This document shows, piece by piece, positions 1-8,314 of a stretch of DNA of 44,845 nucleotides; position 1 is the stretch's first letter, and every line of letters begins with the position of its first letter. The stretch is from assembly GCA_016196295.1 (NCBI GenBank), contig JACPYA010000076.1:1-44845 (forward strand). The letters run 5' to 3'. The DNA comes from Candidatus Peregrinibacteria bacterium (GTDB lineage Bacteria; Patescibacteriota; Gracilibacteria; Peribacterales; Peribacteraceae). Below the pieces are notes generated by a model. The model had not been told where the DNA came from and made no database searches. It saw nothing but the letters and a program-made list of their open reading frames with translations. A program made the position numbers and the translations under genes.

Positions 1-725
1 GAACGTTCAACATCCGCAGTTCTTACATATAAGTTTTTTCTGTGGAACAAATTATAAGGTCGCTTGATGATGCAAGCTTGGGCGATTGCAAAAAAGGCGA
101 TTGCAAATTTGTACGCACTGTCCAAATGACGCATGTTTGAAAATGTGCGATCGATCCATCTGTTTTCTTCATTAGTAAAATAGATGTCAGGGAAAATGCG
201 CTCGATCAAATTCGTGTATTTGATTTCCCCATGTTCGGATACCAACCAGTTTACTTCTTCGTCTGAAAGCTTCTCTGTACTGTTTTCGATGAGAGCAGAT
301 GCCATCAAGTGATTGAACTGCAAATAATCGTTATAAGTTACCTGCCTGCCTTCCTGTTTCAGACGATACGCAACGGCACCTGTGCCTCCAAATACGTCCA
401 AACATGTATGAAAATCTAAATTGGAAATTTGATGCCAAATCCAATCGAGTAATTTTGCCTTGCTACCTTGGTATCTTGTTTGTGGAAAAATCGGTTTAAT
501 TGCGATGGCTTCTGCCGGAAACAACGTTAGATTTGCCACTTCCGAATTATAGTGCTGAATGGGGAATATGCCAATTTTTGATCCACCGACCGTCTTGCCC
601 AAAAGCTGCTCAATAATTCTCCTCGAATTCCCTTGCCAGGATTCAAAATCAAAAGTTCTATTCCCTCCTGTTCTGCCATCCGGCTTCGTCCGCCTTCGGC
701 GGACTACGCCGAGATTGGCTTTCAT
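1..725 (-). CDS. D12-class DNA adenine methyltransferase, truncated by the window edge; start uncertain
   Basis: Open minus frame with ...IFPQTRYQGSKAKLLDWIW..CLDVFGGTGAVAYRLKQEGRQVTYNDY.. (SAM-binding FGGTG motif and RYQGSK). Absent from the ORF track because it runs off the edge. Visibly AT-richer than the rest of the window. Confidence 0.72.
   Translation of the reverse strand, partial: MKANLGVVRRRRTKPDGRTGGNRTFDFESWQGNSRRIIEQLLGKTVGGSKIGIFPIQHYNSEVANLTLFPAEAIAIKPIFPQTRYQGSKAKLLDWIWHQISNLDFHTCLDVFGGTGAVAYRLKQEGRQVTYNDYLQFNHLMASALIENSTEKLSDEEVNWLVSEHGEIKYTNLIERIFPDIYFTNEENRWIDRTFSNMRHLDSAYKFAIAFFAIAQACIIKRPYNLFHRKNLYVRTADVER
682..711. repeat. Dispersed hairpin element (CTTCGTCCGC-cttc-GGCGGACTACGCC)
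   Basis: Inverted repeat TCCGCCttcgGCGGA with flanks shared by the copies near 9384, 10713, 16213 and 20452. Confidence 0.7.
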
Positions 726-906
726 GTGCAATTTTTCGGGGTTCGACAAAGCCTCGGCGAAGTTCCCAGAGGAACGGAGCCGGGTTCCCCGTGGGGCTGC
801 CACGTAAAAACGCTCGCAGTGCGCTGCTCGCGTTCACATGGCGCTGCCGCGAGCTTGCGCGAGAAAAACATATAAGCGCACGAGAAGCTTTTCTACTTGG
901 CCCGTG

Positions 907-969
907 AAGCCGCAGCGCGTTCCACACATGCTCCGGCGCGTTCGATTGCAGGATGATGCCGAGTTTCAT
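907..969 (-). pseudogene. N-terminal remnant of a DsrE-family protein
   Basis: MKLGIILQSNAPEHVWNALRL resembles the DsrE/F N-terminus (MKLGIxxxSNDPExVWNAxRF); similarity stops abruptly. Confidence 0.5.
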
Positions 970-975
970 GTGTGA

Positions 976-1677
976 TCAGGAGAGATCCTTCTTGCGCTCA
1001 TCGAACTCTTTCTTGTCGATCTCCCCCTTGGCGTAGCGCTCTTTCAGGATGTCGAGCGCGGAGTTTCCTCCCGCCGTACCGGAGGTGCGCGAGATCCATT
1101 TCACGAGCGCGACGATCCCGGCGATGATGAGCACCCACCAGAGGAGCATGAAGAGGAAGCCGAAGGGCGCGAAGCCCGATCCAAATCCCATCATGGATGA
1201 CATCGTATCAGGAGCAGTGCCGTTTGACCACCCTCCCATCATCGGGAATGCATTGTTCCAGCCTCCCCCCATCATGCCGTTGCCCATCATCATCCCCATC
1301 ATGGGCATCATCATTCCCGCGTTCCCCATAGGAAGCGTCCCGTCCCCTCCGCATCCGCTCATGCGCTTTCCCATGACGATGTGCATCTGTTCTTCGCCCT
1401 CCTCGCCCATCATCCGCGTCATCATGGTGTTCATTGCCTCGTGGGCGTCGCCCGTCATCTCTCCCATAAAATACTCACCCAGCATAGCGAACTGCTCGTC
1501 AGTGAGATCCTTGCACCCTACTTCCTTCCGTTCCATCTTCTGCCAGATTTCTTTCCCCTCCGCTTCCTCGCGTGCGGTGTGATCATCGGAAGGCATGCCG
1601 CCCGTTTCCTGCGCGAAGGCGATGGGCGAGAGGAAAAGTGTGCCGGTGATGAGCGCGACGGAGAGGCGGTGGAGCAT
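976..1677 (-). CDS. Secreted/membrane Met- and Gly-rich protein with C-terminal SHOCT domain
   Basis: Signal peptide, GMMMPMMGMMMGNGMMGGG region, TM helix, SHOCT-like ALDILKERYAKGEIDKKEFDERKKDL. Confidence 0.8.
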   Translation of the reverse strand: MLHRLSVALITGTLFLSPIAFAQETGGMPSDDHTAREEAEGKEIWQKMERKEVGCKDLTDEQFAMLGEYFMGEMTGDAHEAMNTMMTRMMGEEGEEQMHIVMGKRMSGCGGDGTLPMGNAGMMMPMMGMMMGNGMMGGGWNNAFPMMGGWSNGTAPDTMSSMMGFGSGFAPFGFLFMLLWWVLIIAGIVALVKWISRTSGTAGGNSALDILKERYAKGEIDKKEFDERKKDLS

Positions 1678-1711
1678 AGTGTGAGGGGGAAATATCTGGC
1701 ATTATACGCCC
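1678..1711. promoter_or_regulatory. Compact divergent promoter with symmetric -10 (ATTATA/TATAAT)
   Basis: 34-bp gap between divergent ATGs; TATAAT on the minus strand at 1701-1706, overlapped by plus-strand CATTAT. Confidence 0.5.
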
Positions 1712-2101
1712 ATGGATTTCGAGTACACGGTCATCACGGGCAAAGACTTCGCTGCCGCGCTCGCGAACGTGCAGGAGGAGATCGCGAAGGCTGGAATGCG
1801 CGTCCTTCACGTCCACGACGTGCAGGCGACCCTTGCGGAGAAGGGCATCCAGCGCGATCCGTACAGGATCGTGGAGTTCTGCAACGCGAAGTACGCGAGC
1901 GAGTTCCTTCGCGCCGACCCCAAGATCGGTCTCTGCATGCCCTGCAAGATCAACGTGTACGTCCATGAAGGGAAAGTTCTTCTCTCCGGCATGCGTCCCA
2001 TCGTCCTCCCGCAGTTCTTCCCGCACGTCGATCTGGGCGATATGCCGCAGGAAGTCGATGCCGTCGTGCGGTCGATCATCGACAAGGCGAAGGGGGAATG
2101 A
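1712..2101 (+). CDS. DUF302 domain protein
   Basis: DUF302-like sequence ..YRIVEFCNAKYASEFLRADPKIGLCMPCKINVYVHEGKVLLSGMRP.. Confidence 0.8.
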   Translation: MDFEYTVITGKDFAAALANVQEEIAKAGMRVLHVHDVQATLAEKGIQRDPYRIVEFCNAKYASEFLRADPKIGLCMPCKINVYVHEGKVLLSGMRPIVLPQFFPHVDLGDMPQEVDAVVRSIIDKAKGE

Positions 2102-2128
2102 GAGGAGGGGTAAGGCAAGATGCTGGGG

Positions 2129-2845
2129 TTACATATAACGTTCGGTGTGAATATTCTGCTCCGGGATACCGAGTATATGGCAGAGATTCTGCACGTTGTT
2201 GACCATCTCGGTCGCCCCGCAGATGTAGACGCTCACGTTGGAAGGATCCTTTACTATACGTCGGATTCTCTCCTGCACCGATCCGGTTTCCACGTGCCAA
2301 TCGGGCTCACCGCTGAGGAAGGAAGCATGGGCGTGAAGATTTGGATATTCCGCTTCCAGCGCTTTCCATTGGTCCTCCCAAAAGAAATCCCGTCTCTTTA
2401 CGACGCCGGCGATGAGATGCATCGGACGGGTGTCATGCGATTCTTCGAGCGACCAGAGAATGTGCGAACGGAACGGCGCAATCCCCGTCCCTGTCGCGAT
2501 GAAGAGATACGGCTTATCGGTCTTCCGATCCAGCAGGAGTGCGCCGAACGGTCCCTTGAACGAGATAGTCATGCCGGGTTCCACCCTCTCTTCTATCCAC
2601 ATACTCGCTCTCCCGCGCGGGACAAGTTTGATGACGAAGAGGAGATCCTCTTCGGAGGGGGCGGAAGCGATGGAGTACGCACGCGTTTGCACGTCCTGCG
2701 GATTCCCCGATGCGGGCACGTCGAACAGCACGAACTGCCCCGGCAGGAATGTGAATCCTTCCGGTTTCTGCAAGCGGAGTTCGTACACGCCGGGAGCGAT
2801 GAGCCGCTTGTTGAGGCAGCGAGCGAAGAATGCGGGAATGGACAT
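2129..2845 (-). CDS. FAD/NAD-binding oxidoreductase (ferredoxin-NADP reductase-like)
   Basis: RAYSIASAP (FAD), GPFGALLLD, FIATGTGIAPFRS (NAD), CGATEMVNNV; start chosen at MSIPAFFARC. Confidence 0.85.
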   Translation of the reverse strand: MSIPAFFARCLNKRLIAPGVYELRLQKPEGFTFLPGQFVLFDVPASGNPQDVQTRAYSIASAPSEEDLLFVIKLVPRGRASMWIEERVEPGMTISFKGPFGALLLDRKTDKPYLFIATGTGIAPFRSHILWSLEESHDTRPMHLIAGVVKRRDFFWEDQWKALEAEYPNLHAHASFLSGEPDWHVETGSVQERIRRIVKDPSNVSVYICGATEMVNNVQNLCHILGIPEQNIHTERYM

Positions 2846-2862
2846 AGGTCGCGGAGGGGATG

Positions 2863-3120
2863 TCACTCGCTCATCCTGTTCCAGATCACGCTGAACGCCC
2901 AGCCGACGACATACCCGGTCACGAATGTCACGACGATGAGGCCGACGGCAAGCACCAGCGAAAATTGCCCGACCGTGTACGGCGGAGTGATGAAATGCAA
3001 CCGGAACACCCGATCGATCACGAACTGCGCCCACCCGGCGAGGACGAGCAAGGACCAGAGGAGATGCCAAGCAGCGATCGTGCCGCCGAGCGCGAGGCCG
3101 GTTTTGTGGGGATTGATCAT
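2863..3120 (-). CDS. Small membrane protein, unknown function
   Basis: 85 aa with two hydrophobic segments; pyrimidine-rich leader. Confidence 0.65.
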   Translation of the reverse strand: MINPHKTGLALGGTIAAWHLLWSLLVLAGWAQFVIDRVFRLHFITPPYTVGQFSLVLAVGLIVVTFVTGYVVGWAFSVIWNRMSE

Positions 3121-3165
3121 GGAATGGAAGGGGAAAGAAATGAAAATAAGAAATGGAGTACGCGT

Positions 3166-3933
3166 TCATGCGGCAAGCCAGCCGCCATCGACGTAGAGCG
3201 TCGCACCCGTGACGTAGCTGGCTTCTTCGGATGCGAGGAAGACGACGGCTGCGGAGATTTCTTCGGGCTTTCCCAACCTCTTGAGCGGGATGTGAGCGAG
3301 TGTGGCCTGCATCGCTTTCTTGGACATGTGTGCGGCATCCACCATCGGTGTATCAATTGCGCCGGGGGCGATAGCGTTTACGGTGATCCCATACTCCGCC
3401 CATTCATCCGCGAGCGTCTCCGTCATTCCAAGGATTCCGCCCTTTGAAGCTGTGTAGTGGGCAGCGCCTGAGAATCCAATGCCTGCTCCGCCGGAGGCGA
3501 TAGAAGAGATGTTGATGATGCGGCCCCAATTGTTCTTCTTCATCTCCTTCGCGGCTCTCTGGGCGCAGAAGAACTGTCCTCGAAGGTTGATGGAGAGCAT
3601 TTCATCCCACTCAGCTTCGGTGATATCCAGCGCGGGCTTCGGCTTGAAGATTCCCGCGTTGTTCACAAGGATATCGATACGTCCAAAGCGCTTCATGACT
3701 TTGTCGAAGATCACATCGATTTGCTCTTTCTTCGAAACATCCATCGCGTAGGCGTACGATTCGCCGCCCTGCGAGCCGATCTCTTCTGCGACGCGGTCGC
3801 AATCGCCCTCCTTTCTTCCGGTGAGGATGACTTTCGCGCCTTGTGAAGCGAGAGACAGCGCATCCATGCGGCCCATGCCGCTGCCGCTGCCCGTGATGAG
3901 TGCCACTTTACCGTAGAGGTTGAACATGGTCAT
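3166..3933 (-). CDS. SDR-family oxidoreductase (FabG-like)
   Basis: TGSGSGMGR, NNAG, YTASKGG motifs. Confidence 0.9.
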   Translation of the reverse strand: MTMFNLYGKVALITGSGSGMGRMDALSLASQGAKVILTGRKEGDCDRVAEEIGSQGGESYAYAMDVSKKEQIDVIFDKVMKRFGRIDILVNNAGIFKPKPALDITEAEWDEMLSINLRGQFFCAQRAAKEMKKNNWGRIINISSIASGGAGIGFSGAAHYTASKGGILGMTETLADEWAEYGITVNAIAPGAIDTPMVDAAHMSKKAMQATLAHIPLKRLGKPEEISAAVVFLASEEASYVTGATLYVDGGWLAA

Positions 3934-3951
3934 AGGAGGAAGGAGAAAGAA

Positions 3952-4557
3952 TTAACAACCGAATTGCCCCTCGGTGCAGGGAGTGGTGGACGGCGTACCT
4001 TTGAAAGAGCCGGGTTCCTTGCCGGATGCGACGTACTCCTCAACGTTCGTCCGGCTCCACTCATGCTCGTGATTCCAGAGCGTCCAGAAGTGCCGCCACT
4101 CATTCCAGCCGATGCCGAGGTGCTGAACGTAGATCCCGTGCTCCGTGAGCATCTGCCCGATCTTCCGGCCCGTCATGCAGGGCATGGAATAGCAGTACAC
4201 GATGATGTTTTTGTCCTTCGGGAATTCTCGGAAAGCAGCAACGATCCTGTCTACCGCGCCGTAGTCCGACGTATCTCTGTCCTTGTAGGCGGGGATGCTG
4301 ACCGCTCCGACGATGTGCTCCTTCTCATACTCTTCCTGGCTTCGCAGATCGACGAGGATGAAGTCCTGCGCCCCTTCCGCAATCTTTTTGCGGATGCTGT
4401 GGGGGCTCACATGGACGGCATTCTCGGTGTCGTAGAATTCACGGATGAGCGCTTCCTTGCTCGGCTGGTAGGTCAATATCGAGAGATATCCTCCGCCAAC
4501 CCCGGCGAGGAGTGAAAATGGGAGCATGAGCACGATGACTGTGGTGACGGGTTTCAT
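3952..4557 (-). CDS. Rhodanese-like domain protein with N-terminal TM/signal
   Basis: DFILVDLRSQEEYEKEHIVGAVSIPAY ... IIVYCYSMPCMTGRKIGQML. Confidence 0.85.
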   Translation of the reverse strand: MKPVTTVIVLMLPFSLLAGVGGGYLSILTYQPSKEALIREFYDTENAVHVSPHSIRKKIAEGAQDFILVDLRSQEEYEKEHIVGAVSIPAYKDRDTSDYGAVDRIVAAFREFPKDKNIIVYCYSMPCMTGRKIGQMLTEHGIYVQHLGIGWNEWRHFWTLWNHEHEWSRTNVEEYVASGKEPGSFKGTPSTTPCTEGQFGC

Positions 4558-5030
4558 GGGAGTGAAAGGGTGAGGGAGGAGAGGAGTTTCTTGCCCCACT
4601 TGTGGATTTTTTCTTCCTGCCCGTAGGGCTCGTTCACGATGACGAGTGGCGGGAGGAGCTGCTTGCCGTTGTGGGTGCGCAGAAACCGCTGGAAGTGCTC
4701 GGTGCAGCGGGTCGTGAAGTAGTAGCGGTCATCTCCGAGGCTGACGAATGCAAGAGGCTTGCCGTGAAGATCTGCATCTGCAGCCCGCTCAAGGAGAAGT
4801 GCATACATGTGCGGATTGAGCTGGCCCTCCGTGCCTCCCGTGTTCCACGTTCCGGAACCGAGGATGACGGCGTCGCCGCGCAGGAGATCGAGGCTCTCCG
4901 CCCTCTCCGCCCGCTGCACCTCGATCTTGAGATCGGGCGATTGCTCACGCAGGAATGTGGTGAGCGTGTCCACGACGTACTCGGTGTTGCCGCTCGTGGA
5001 AGCATAGATGATGTGGAGGGAAAGGGGCAT
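4554..5030 (-). CDS. Flavodoxin-like protein
   Basis: HIIYASTSGNTEYVV phosphate loop, GSGTWNTGGTEGQ, LGDDRYYF. Confidence 0.82.
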   Translation of the reverse strand: MPLSLHIIYASTSGNTEYVVDTLTTFLREQSPDLKIEVQRAERAESLDLLRGDAVILGSGTWNTGGTEGQLNPHMYALLLERAADADLHGKPLAFVSLGDDRYYFTTRCTEHFQRFLRTHNGKQLLPPLVIVNEPYGQEEKIHKWGKKLLSSLTLSLP

Positions 5031-5038
5031 GGATGCAT

Positions 5039-5560
5039 TCAGGTTGAGTGGAGTGGTTCTTCCACGATTGCAGGACGTTTGCGCAGATGCGCGGGTTTCA
5101 GTTGATGAAGAATGTGTGTGAGGAGCTTGTCCGCCCACAGGCGAATTTCTTTCTCATATGCATAGAGATCCTCGCCCGTGAGCAGCAAAGGATGAATGAA
5201 GAGCCGTCCGTTGTGCTGCTCGATGAACTGCCGGAACTCCGCATCAATTGCTTTCTCCGCATCTTCGCTCAGGCTGAGCCCGGCGAACGCCAGGAAACGT
5301 TCTTCAAGATCGATGTCCTTTGCCCGGTCGAGGAGCGCCTTCATGTCCGCATGGACGTGCTCTTCCCCATGCGCATCCGCCGCGACAAGCACGATCACGT
5401 CGCCCTGTAGAAGATGCTTTCGCGTCGCCGTCTGAGCCGATTGCTTGTTCACGACGATCCGCGCCGACTCCGGGGATGCCGTGAGCACTTCTGTCAGGGT
5501 GTCGGCCACGTGCTTCGCGTGGCCGCCGGTGGATGCGTAGATGATGTGGATGGATGGCAT
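5039..5560 (-). CDS. Divergent flavodoxin-like paralogue
   Basis: HIIYASTGGHAKHVADTL aligned with the neighbouring flavodoxin; FMN-loop residues degenerate. Confidence 0.7.
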   Translation of the reverse strand: MPSIHIIYASTGGHAKHVADTLTEVLTASPESARIVVNKQSAQTATRKHLLQGDVIVLVAADAHGEEHVHADMKALLDRAKDIDLEERFLAFAGLSLSEDAEKAIDAEFRQFIEQHNGRLFIHPLLLTGEDLYAYEKEIRLWADKLLTHILHQLKPAHLRKRPAIVEEPLHST

Positions 5561-5609
5561 AGTCTGAAATTAAGAGAATCGGGAAAGATCAGACAGACGA
5601 TGACTCCGC

Positions 5610-5897
5610 TCAAGGAAACCACCGCTGGCAGTGATTGAGGCATGCCGCGAGAATCCATCCCGCGAGAAGACCGCCGATGTAACTAACGATGATCCCTGCG
5701 ATGAACGTAAGGAAGTTCAACCCCACGAATTCAGCATCTAGGAACAGGATTCGGAGGCCATTCATATGCAGTTCCTGCAAAGCGGGATTCGTGAGCAGGA
5801 AACCCCAGAGGAAGCAGACGACGAAACCGATGCCAGAAACCAGGCCGACGGCGGGCCCCCAGTGCGCGAACCGGTAGGGTGAAGGTGAAGAGAACAT
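5610..5897 (-). CDS. Small membrane protein, unknown function
   Basis: 95 aa with three hydrophobic segments; pyrimidine-rich leader. Confidence 0.65.
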   Translation of the reverse strand: MFSSPSPYRFAHWGPAVGLVSGIGFVVCFLWGFLLTNPALQELHMNGLRILFLDAEFVGLNFLTFIAGIIVSYIGGLLAGWILAACLNHCQRWFP

Positions 5898-5934
5898 GGG
5901 AAGAAGGAAAGAAATGGAAGAAGAAAGAATGAAA

Positions 5935-6174
5935 TTACATGATGTGATGGGTATGCCCAGAGTCGTCATCCGAATTTTTCTTCCGGCTTCCATGCCCTTC
6001 ACGGTTTCCATGTCCTCCATGCATGCCGATCATCATCAGCGGACAGAGCAGGAGGAAGAAAAACGGCAAAATGGAGTACAGAGACTGCCACTGAGATGCG
6101 TAGGCGAAGATCAGGAGGACGATGAGTCCGGCGATGATGCAGTAGAGCCAGAAGGCGGGAATGGGAGATTTCAT
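5935..6174 (-). CDS. Small membrane protein, DUF2933-like, His-rich tail
   Basis: LPFFFLLLCPLMMIGMHGGHGNREGHG...HTHHIM. Confidence 0.6.
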   Translation of the reverse strand: MKSPIPAFWLYCIIAGLIVLLIFAYASQWQSLYSILPFFFLLLCPLMMIGMHGGHGNREGHGSRKKNSDDDSGHTHHIM

Positions 6175-6178
6175 GGTG

Positions 6179-7282
6179 CTATGTCACAGGAAATTGATTA
6201 AGCAGCCAGCCTAGCAGAACAACTTGAGGAACGGTCACGAGCGGAAGGAACAGCGGGATTTTCCAGGACTTCGTTGTTTCTCGGAGGATCAGGATCTCTG
6301 TGTAGTCCGTTGATACCCCTGTCATGAGGAACGCGAAGGAATTCCCGGCCGCCCCTGCACGGGTGAGGATGTCCGTTGCCACGGGCATCGATCCCTCGGA
6401 ACAGACCTCCAGAATCGTCGCGACGATGATGGTGAGGCCCAGTCCCGCGAGAGTTGGTCCAAAGAGCGTGCCGAACATTTCTGTTGGAATGATGGCACGA
6501 ACGAGCGCGGCGAGGATGATGCCGAAGAAGATCCACCGCATGATGAGACGCGATTCGAGGAGTCCAGTCTTGGCAACACTCTTCGTCCACGCTCGAGAAG
6601 GACGGAAGTGCCGCAACCCATCTTTCGCTTCCTTCCAGAACGAATACGTCGGAGGAATGGAGATGGCATTGGGATTCGGCGGCAGGATCTTCCGTCGAAC
6701 GAACATATCGAACAGGAGACCGGCAATCAGACCAACGGTCATGCTCAAGAGGACGAACACGAGCATCCATTGGAATCCCACGAGCTGCCAGAGGAGCAAC
6801 GTGAGGACAATCGAGTTCCACGGACTCGCAATGAGGAAGGCGACGACTTGTCCTACGCTGACGCCGCGCTCATAGAGCTTGCTTCCGACAAAGAGGATGC
6901 CGTGCGAGCAGAGATCGAGAAGGACTCCCGCGAAAACGGCGCGGAGCATGCCGCTGACCGTGCCGCTCCTTCCCATTGCAGAGATCACCATCTCGCGCGG
7001 AACCTGGCCCAACACCCCAACAAAGATCATGCCAACGAGGAGACTCCACCAGATCGTATGGATGAGTTCCACGATGCTCTCCGAAAACGTCGTGAGAGCG
7101 GGCGTTGCGAGCGCAACGGATGGAAGAAGGAAATAGGAGGCATAGGTGGCGATGAGCACGGCACTCGTTCCCCAGAGAAAATAATCCCTACGAACTTGTG
7201 CATGCGCTCCATGTTCATGGTTCTCACCATGTTCATGGGTTGCTCCTGCGGGCCGATGAGCGGAGAGAGCGCTGTTGGTCAT
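6179..7282 (-). CDS. COG0701-type permease (predicted metal/arsenic efflux)
   Basis: Polytopic; His-rich N-terminus HEHGENHEHGAHAH-like; LLDLCSHGILFVGSKLYERG, LEVCSEGSMPVATDIL, ..FAFLMTGVSTDYTEI. Confidence 0.8.
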   Translation of the reverse strand: MTNSALSAHRPAGATHEHGENHEHGAHAQVRRDYFLWGTSAVLIATYASYFLLPSVALATPALTTFSESIVELIHTIWWSLLVGMIFVGVLGQVPREMVISAMGRSGTVSGMLRAVFAGVLLDLCSHGILFVGSKLYERGVSVGQVVAFLIASPWNSIVLTLLLWQLVGFQWMLVFVLLSMTVGLIAGLLFDMFVRRKILPPNPNAISIPPTYSFWKEAKDGLRHFRPSRAWTKSVAKTGLLESRLIMRWIFFGIILAALVRAIIPTEMFGTLFGPTLAGLGLTIIVATILEVCSEGSMPVATDILTRAGAAGNSFAFLMTGVSTDYTEILILRETTKSWKIPLFLPLVTVPQVVLLGWLLNQFPVT

Positions 7283-7293
7283 AGAGGCAAGAA

Positions 7294-7449
7294 TTACTGG
7301 GTATAGCCCCAGTCTCGAAGCCACTGATTCATCTGGTCAATTTCCCGTTGCTGCGCCGAAATGATGTCCCTCGCCATCTGCTTGATCTCCTCATGCTTGG
7401 CGGATGTCAGAGCCTTTCGGGCCATTTCGATCGCTCCCTGGGGAGGCAT
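7294..7449 (-). CDS. C-terminal half of a DUF305 domain (standalone or remnant)
   Basis: MPPQGAIEMARKALTSAKHEEIKQMARDIISAQQREIDQMNQWLRDWG. Confidence 0.55.
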   Translation of the reverse strand: MPPQGAIEMARKALTSAKHEEIKQMARDIISAQQREIDQMNQWLRDWGYTQ

Positions 7450-7471
7450 AGAAGAGAAGGAGAAGAAAAAA

Positions 7472-7846
7472 TTACCGGGCCGCATCTTTATCGAGCCAAT
7501 CATTCTCCTGTTCCTCCTCGAATCCCTCCCATGCACTGCGCTCCGGAACGGCATGTCCCGCCTCCGTCACCTGCTCGCTGTGCTCGATGTCTGCTGCCGT
7601 CTCGTCCCTGTGCCCGATGGCTTCGGGAGTGCCGGTGCCGGGAAAGTCCCTGCGCGGTCGTACCGGTTCGCCATTGTTGTTTCTGTTCCGCGGGCGTTCG
7701 GGGAAGCAATGCTCATGTTCCGGAAGAAATCTGCCGTGCGTATCCCGAGGGGAAGCGTGCACGAACCTGCCGTGGGGATCCCAATGGGAGGGATGCACAT
7801 ACCCTGCGTGAGCCGGTGCCGATGGTGTGAAAGCGTTCTTTGCCAT
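7472..7846 (-). CDS. Hypothetical protein with tandem (D)xHGRF motifs
   Basis: SHWDPHGRFVHASPRDTHGRFLPEHEH; pyrimidine-rich leader before ATG. Confidence 0.55.
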   Translation of the reverse strand: MAKNAFTPSAPAHAGYVHPSHWDPHGRFVHASPRDTHGRFLPEHEHCFPERPRNRNNNGEPVRPRRDFPGTGTPEAIGHRDETAADIEHSEQVTEAGHAVPERSAWEGFEEEQENDWLDKDAAR

Positions 7847-7877
7847 GGGAGAGTGATGGAAAGAGATAAAAGGAAAT

Positions 7878-8135
7878 TCAGAGCTGATCGCGTGTGACGG
7901 AGGATTCCCTCCGCTCGATCTCGTGGTGAGCGCCCTCTTCGTTCACGAGAGGAATCTCGTTGTCCCGCTCTCCTATCGATGGCGGTTCAGGGACAGAAAG
8001 CTCGTGATGCTCATCGAGGAGCGATGCTGCGAATGCAGCGGAACTCGCCGAGCCCCGGTGAGCATGACGCGTCTTCCGTTTTCGCGTCGCATGCGCCTTT
8101 TTCTTGTGCCAACGGCTGAGAAACTGATGGAGCAT
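7878..8135 (-). CDS. Hypothetical small protein
   Basis: 85-aa ORF starting 2 nt after the upstream microORF stop. Confidence 0.4.
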   Translation of the reverse strand: MLHQFLSRWHKKKAHATRKRKTRHAHRGSASSAAFAASLLDEHHELSVPEPPSIGERDNEIPLVNEEGAHHEIERRESSVTRDQL

Positions 8136-8137
8136 GA

Positions 8138-8233
8138 TCAGTGAAGGAGAAAAAGAGTGAGAAGACAGACCATTCCCGCGAATGTGATGAACATTCTCTG
8201 CACGGTGCCGGTGCTGTGAGTGCGAGTGATCAT
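8138..8233 (-). CDS. 31-aa single-TM microprotein (not in ORF track)
   Basis: MITRTHSTGTVQRMFITFAGMVCLLTLFLLH*; leader CTGCTCCCTTTCCAACC before ATG; tightly coupled to the next ORF. Confidence 0.45.
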   Translation of the reverse strand: MITRTHSTGTVQRMFITFAGMVCLLTLFLLH

Positions 8234-8314
8234 GGTTGGAAAGGGAGCAGTGAGGCAGTGAGAGAGCGGTGGGGGCGGCAAGGTTAAGCGGAACCCCGCC
8301 GTCCTGTGGAACGG

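Noticed and set aside
2120-3196. 358-aa plus-strand ORF
   Set aside because: Opposes the FNR-like reductase and the 85-aa membrane protein.
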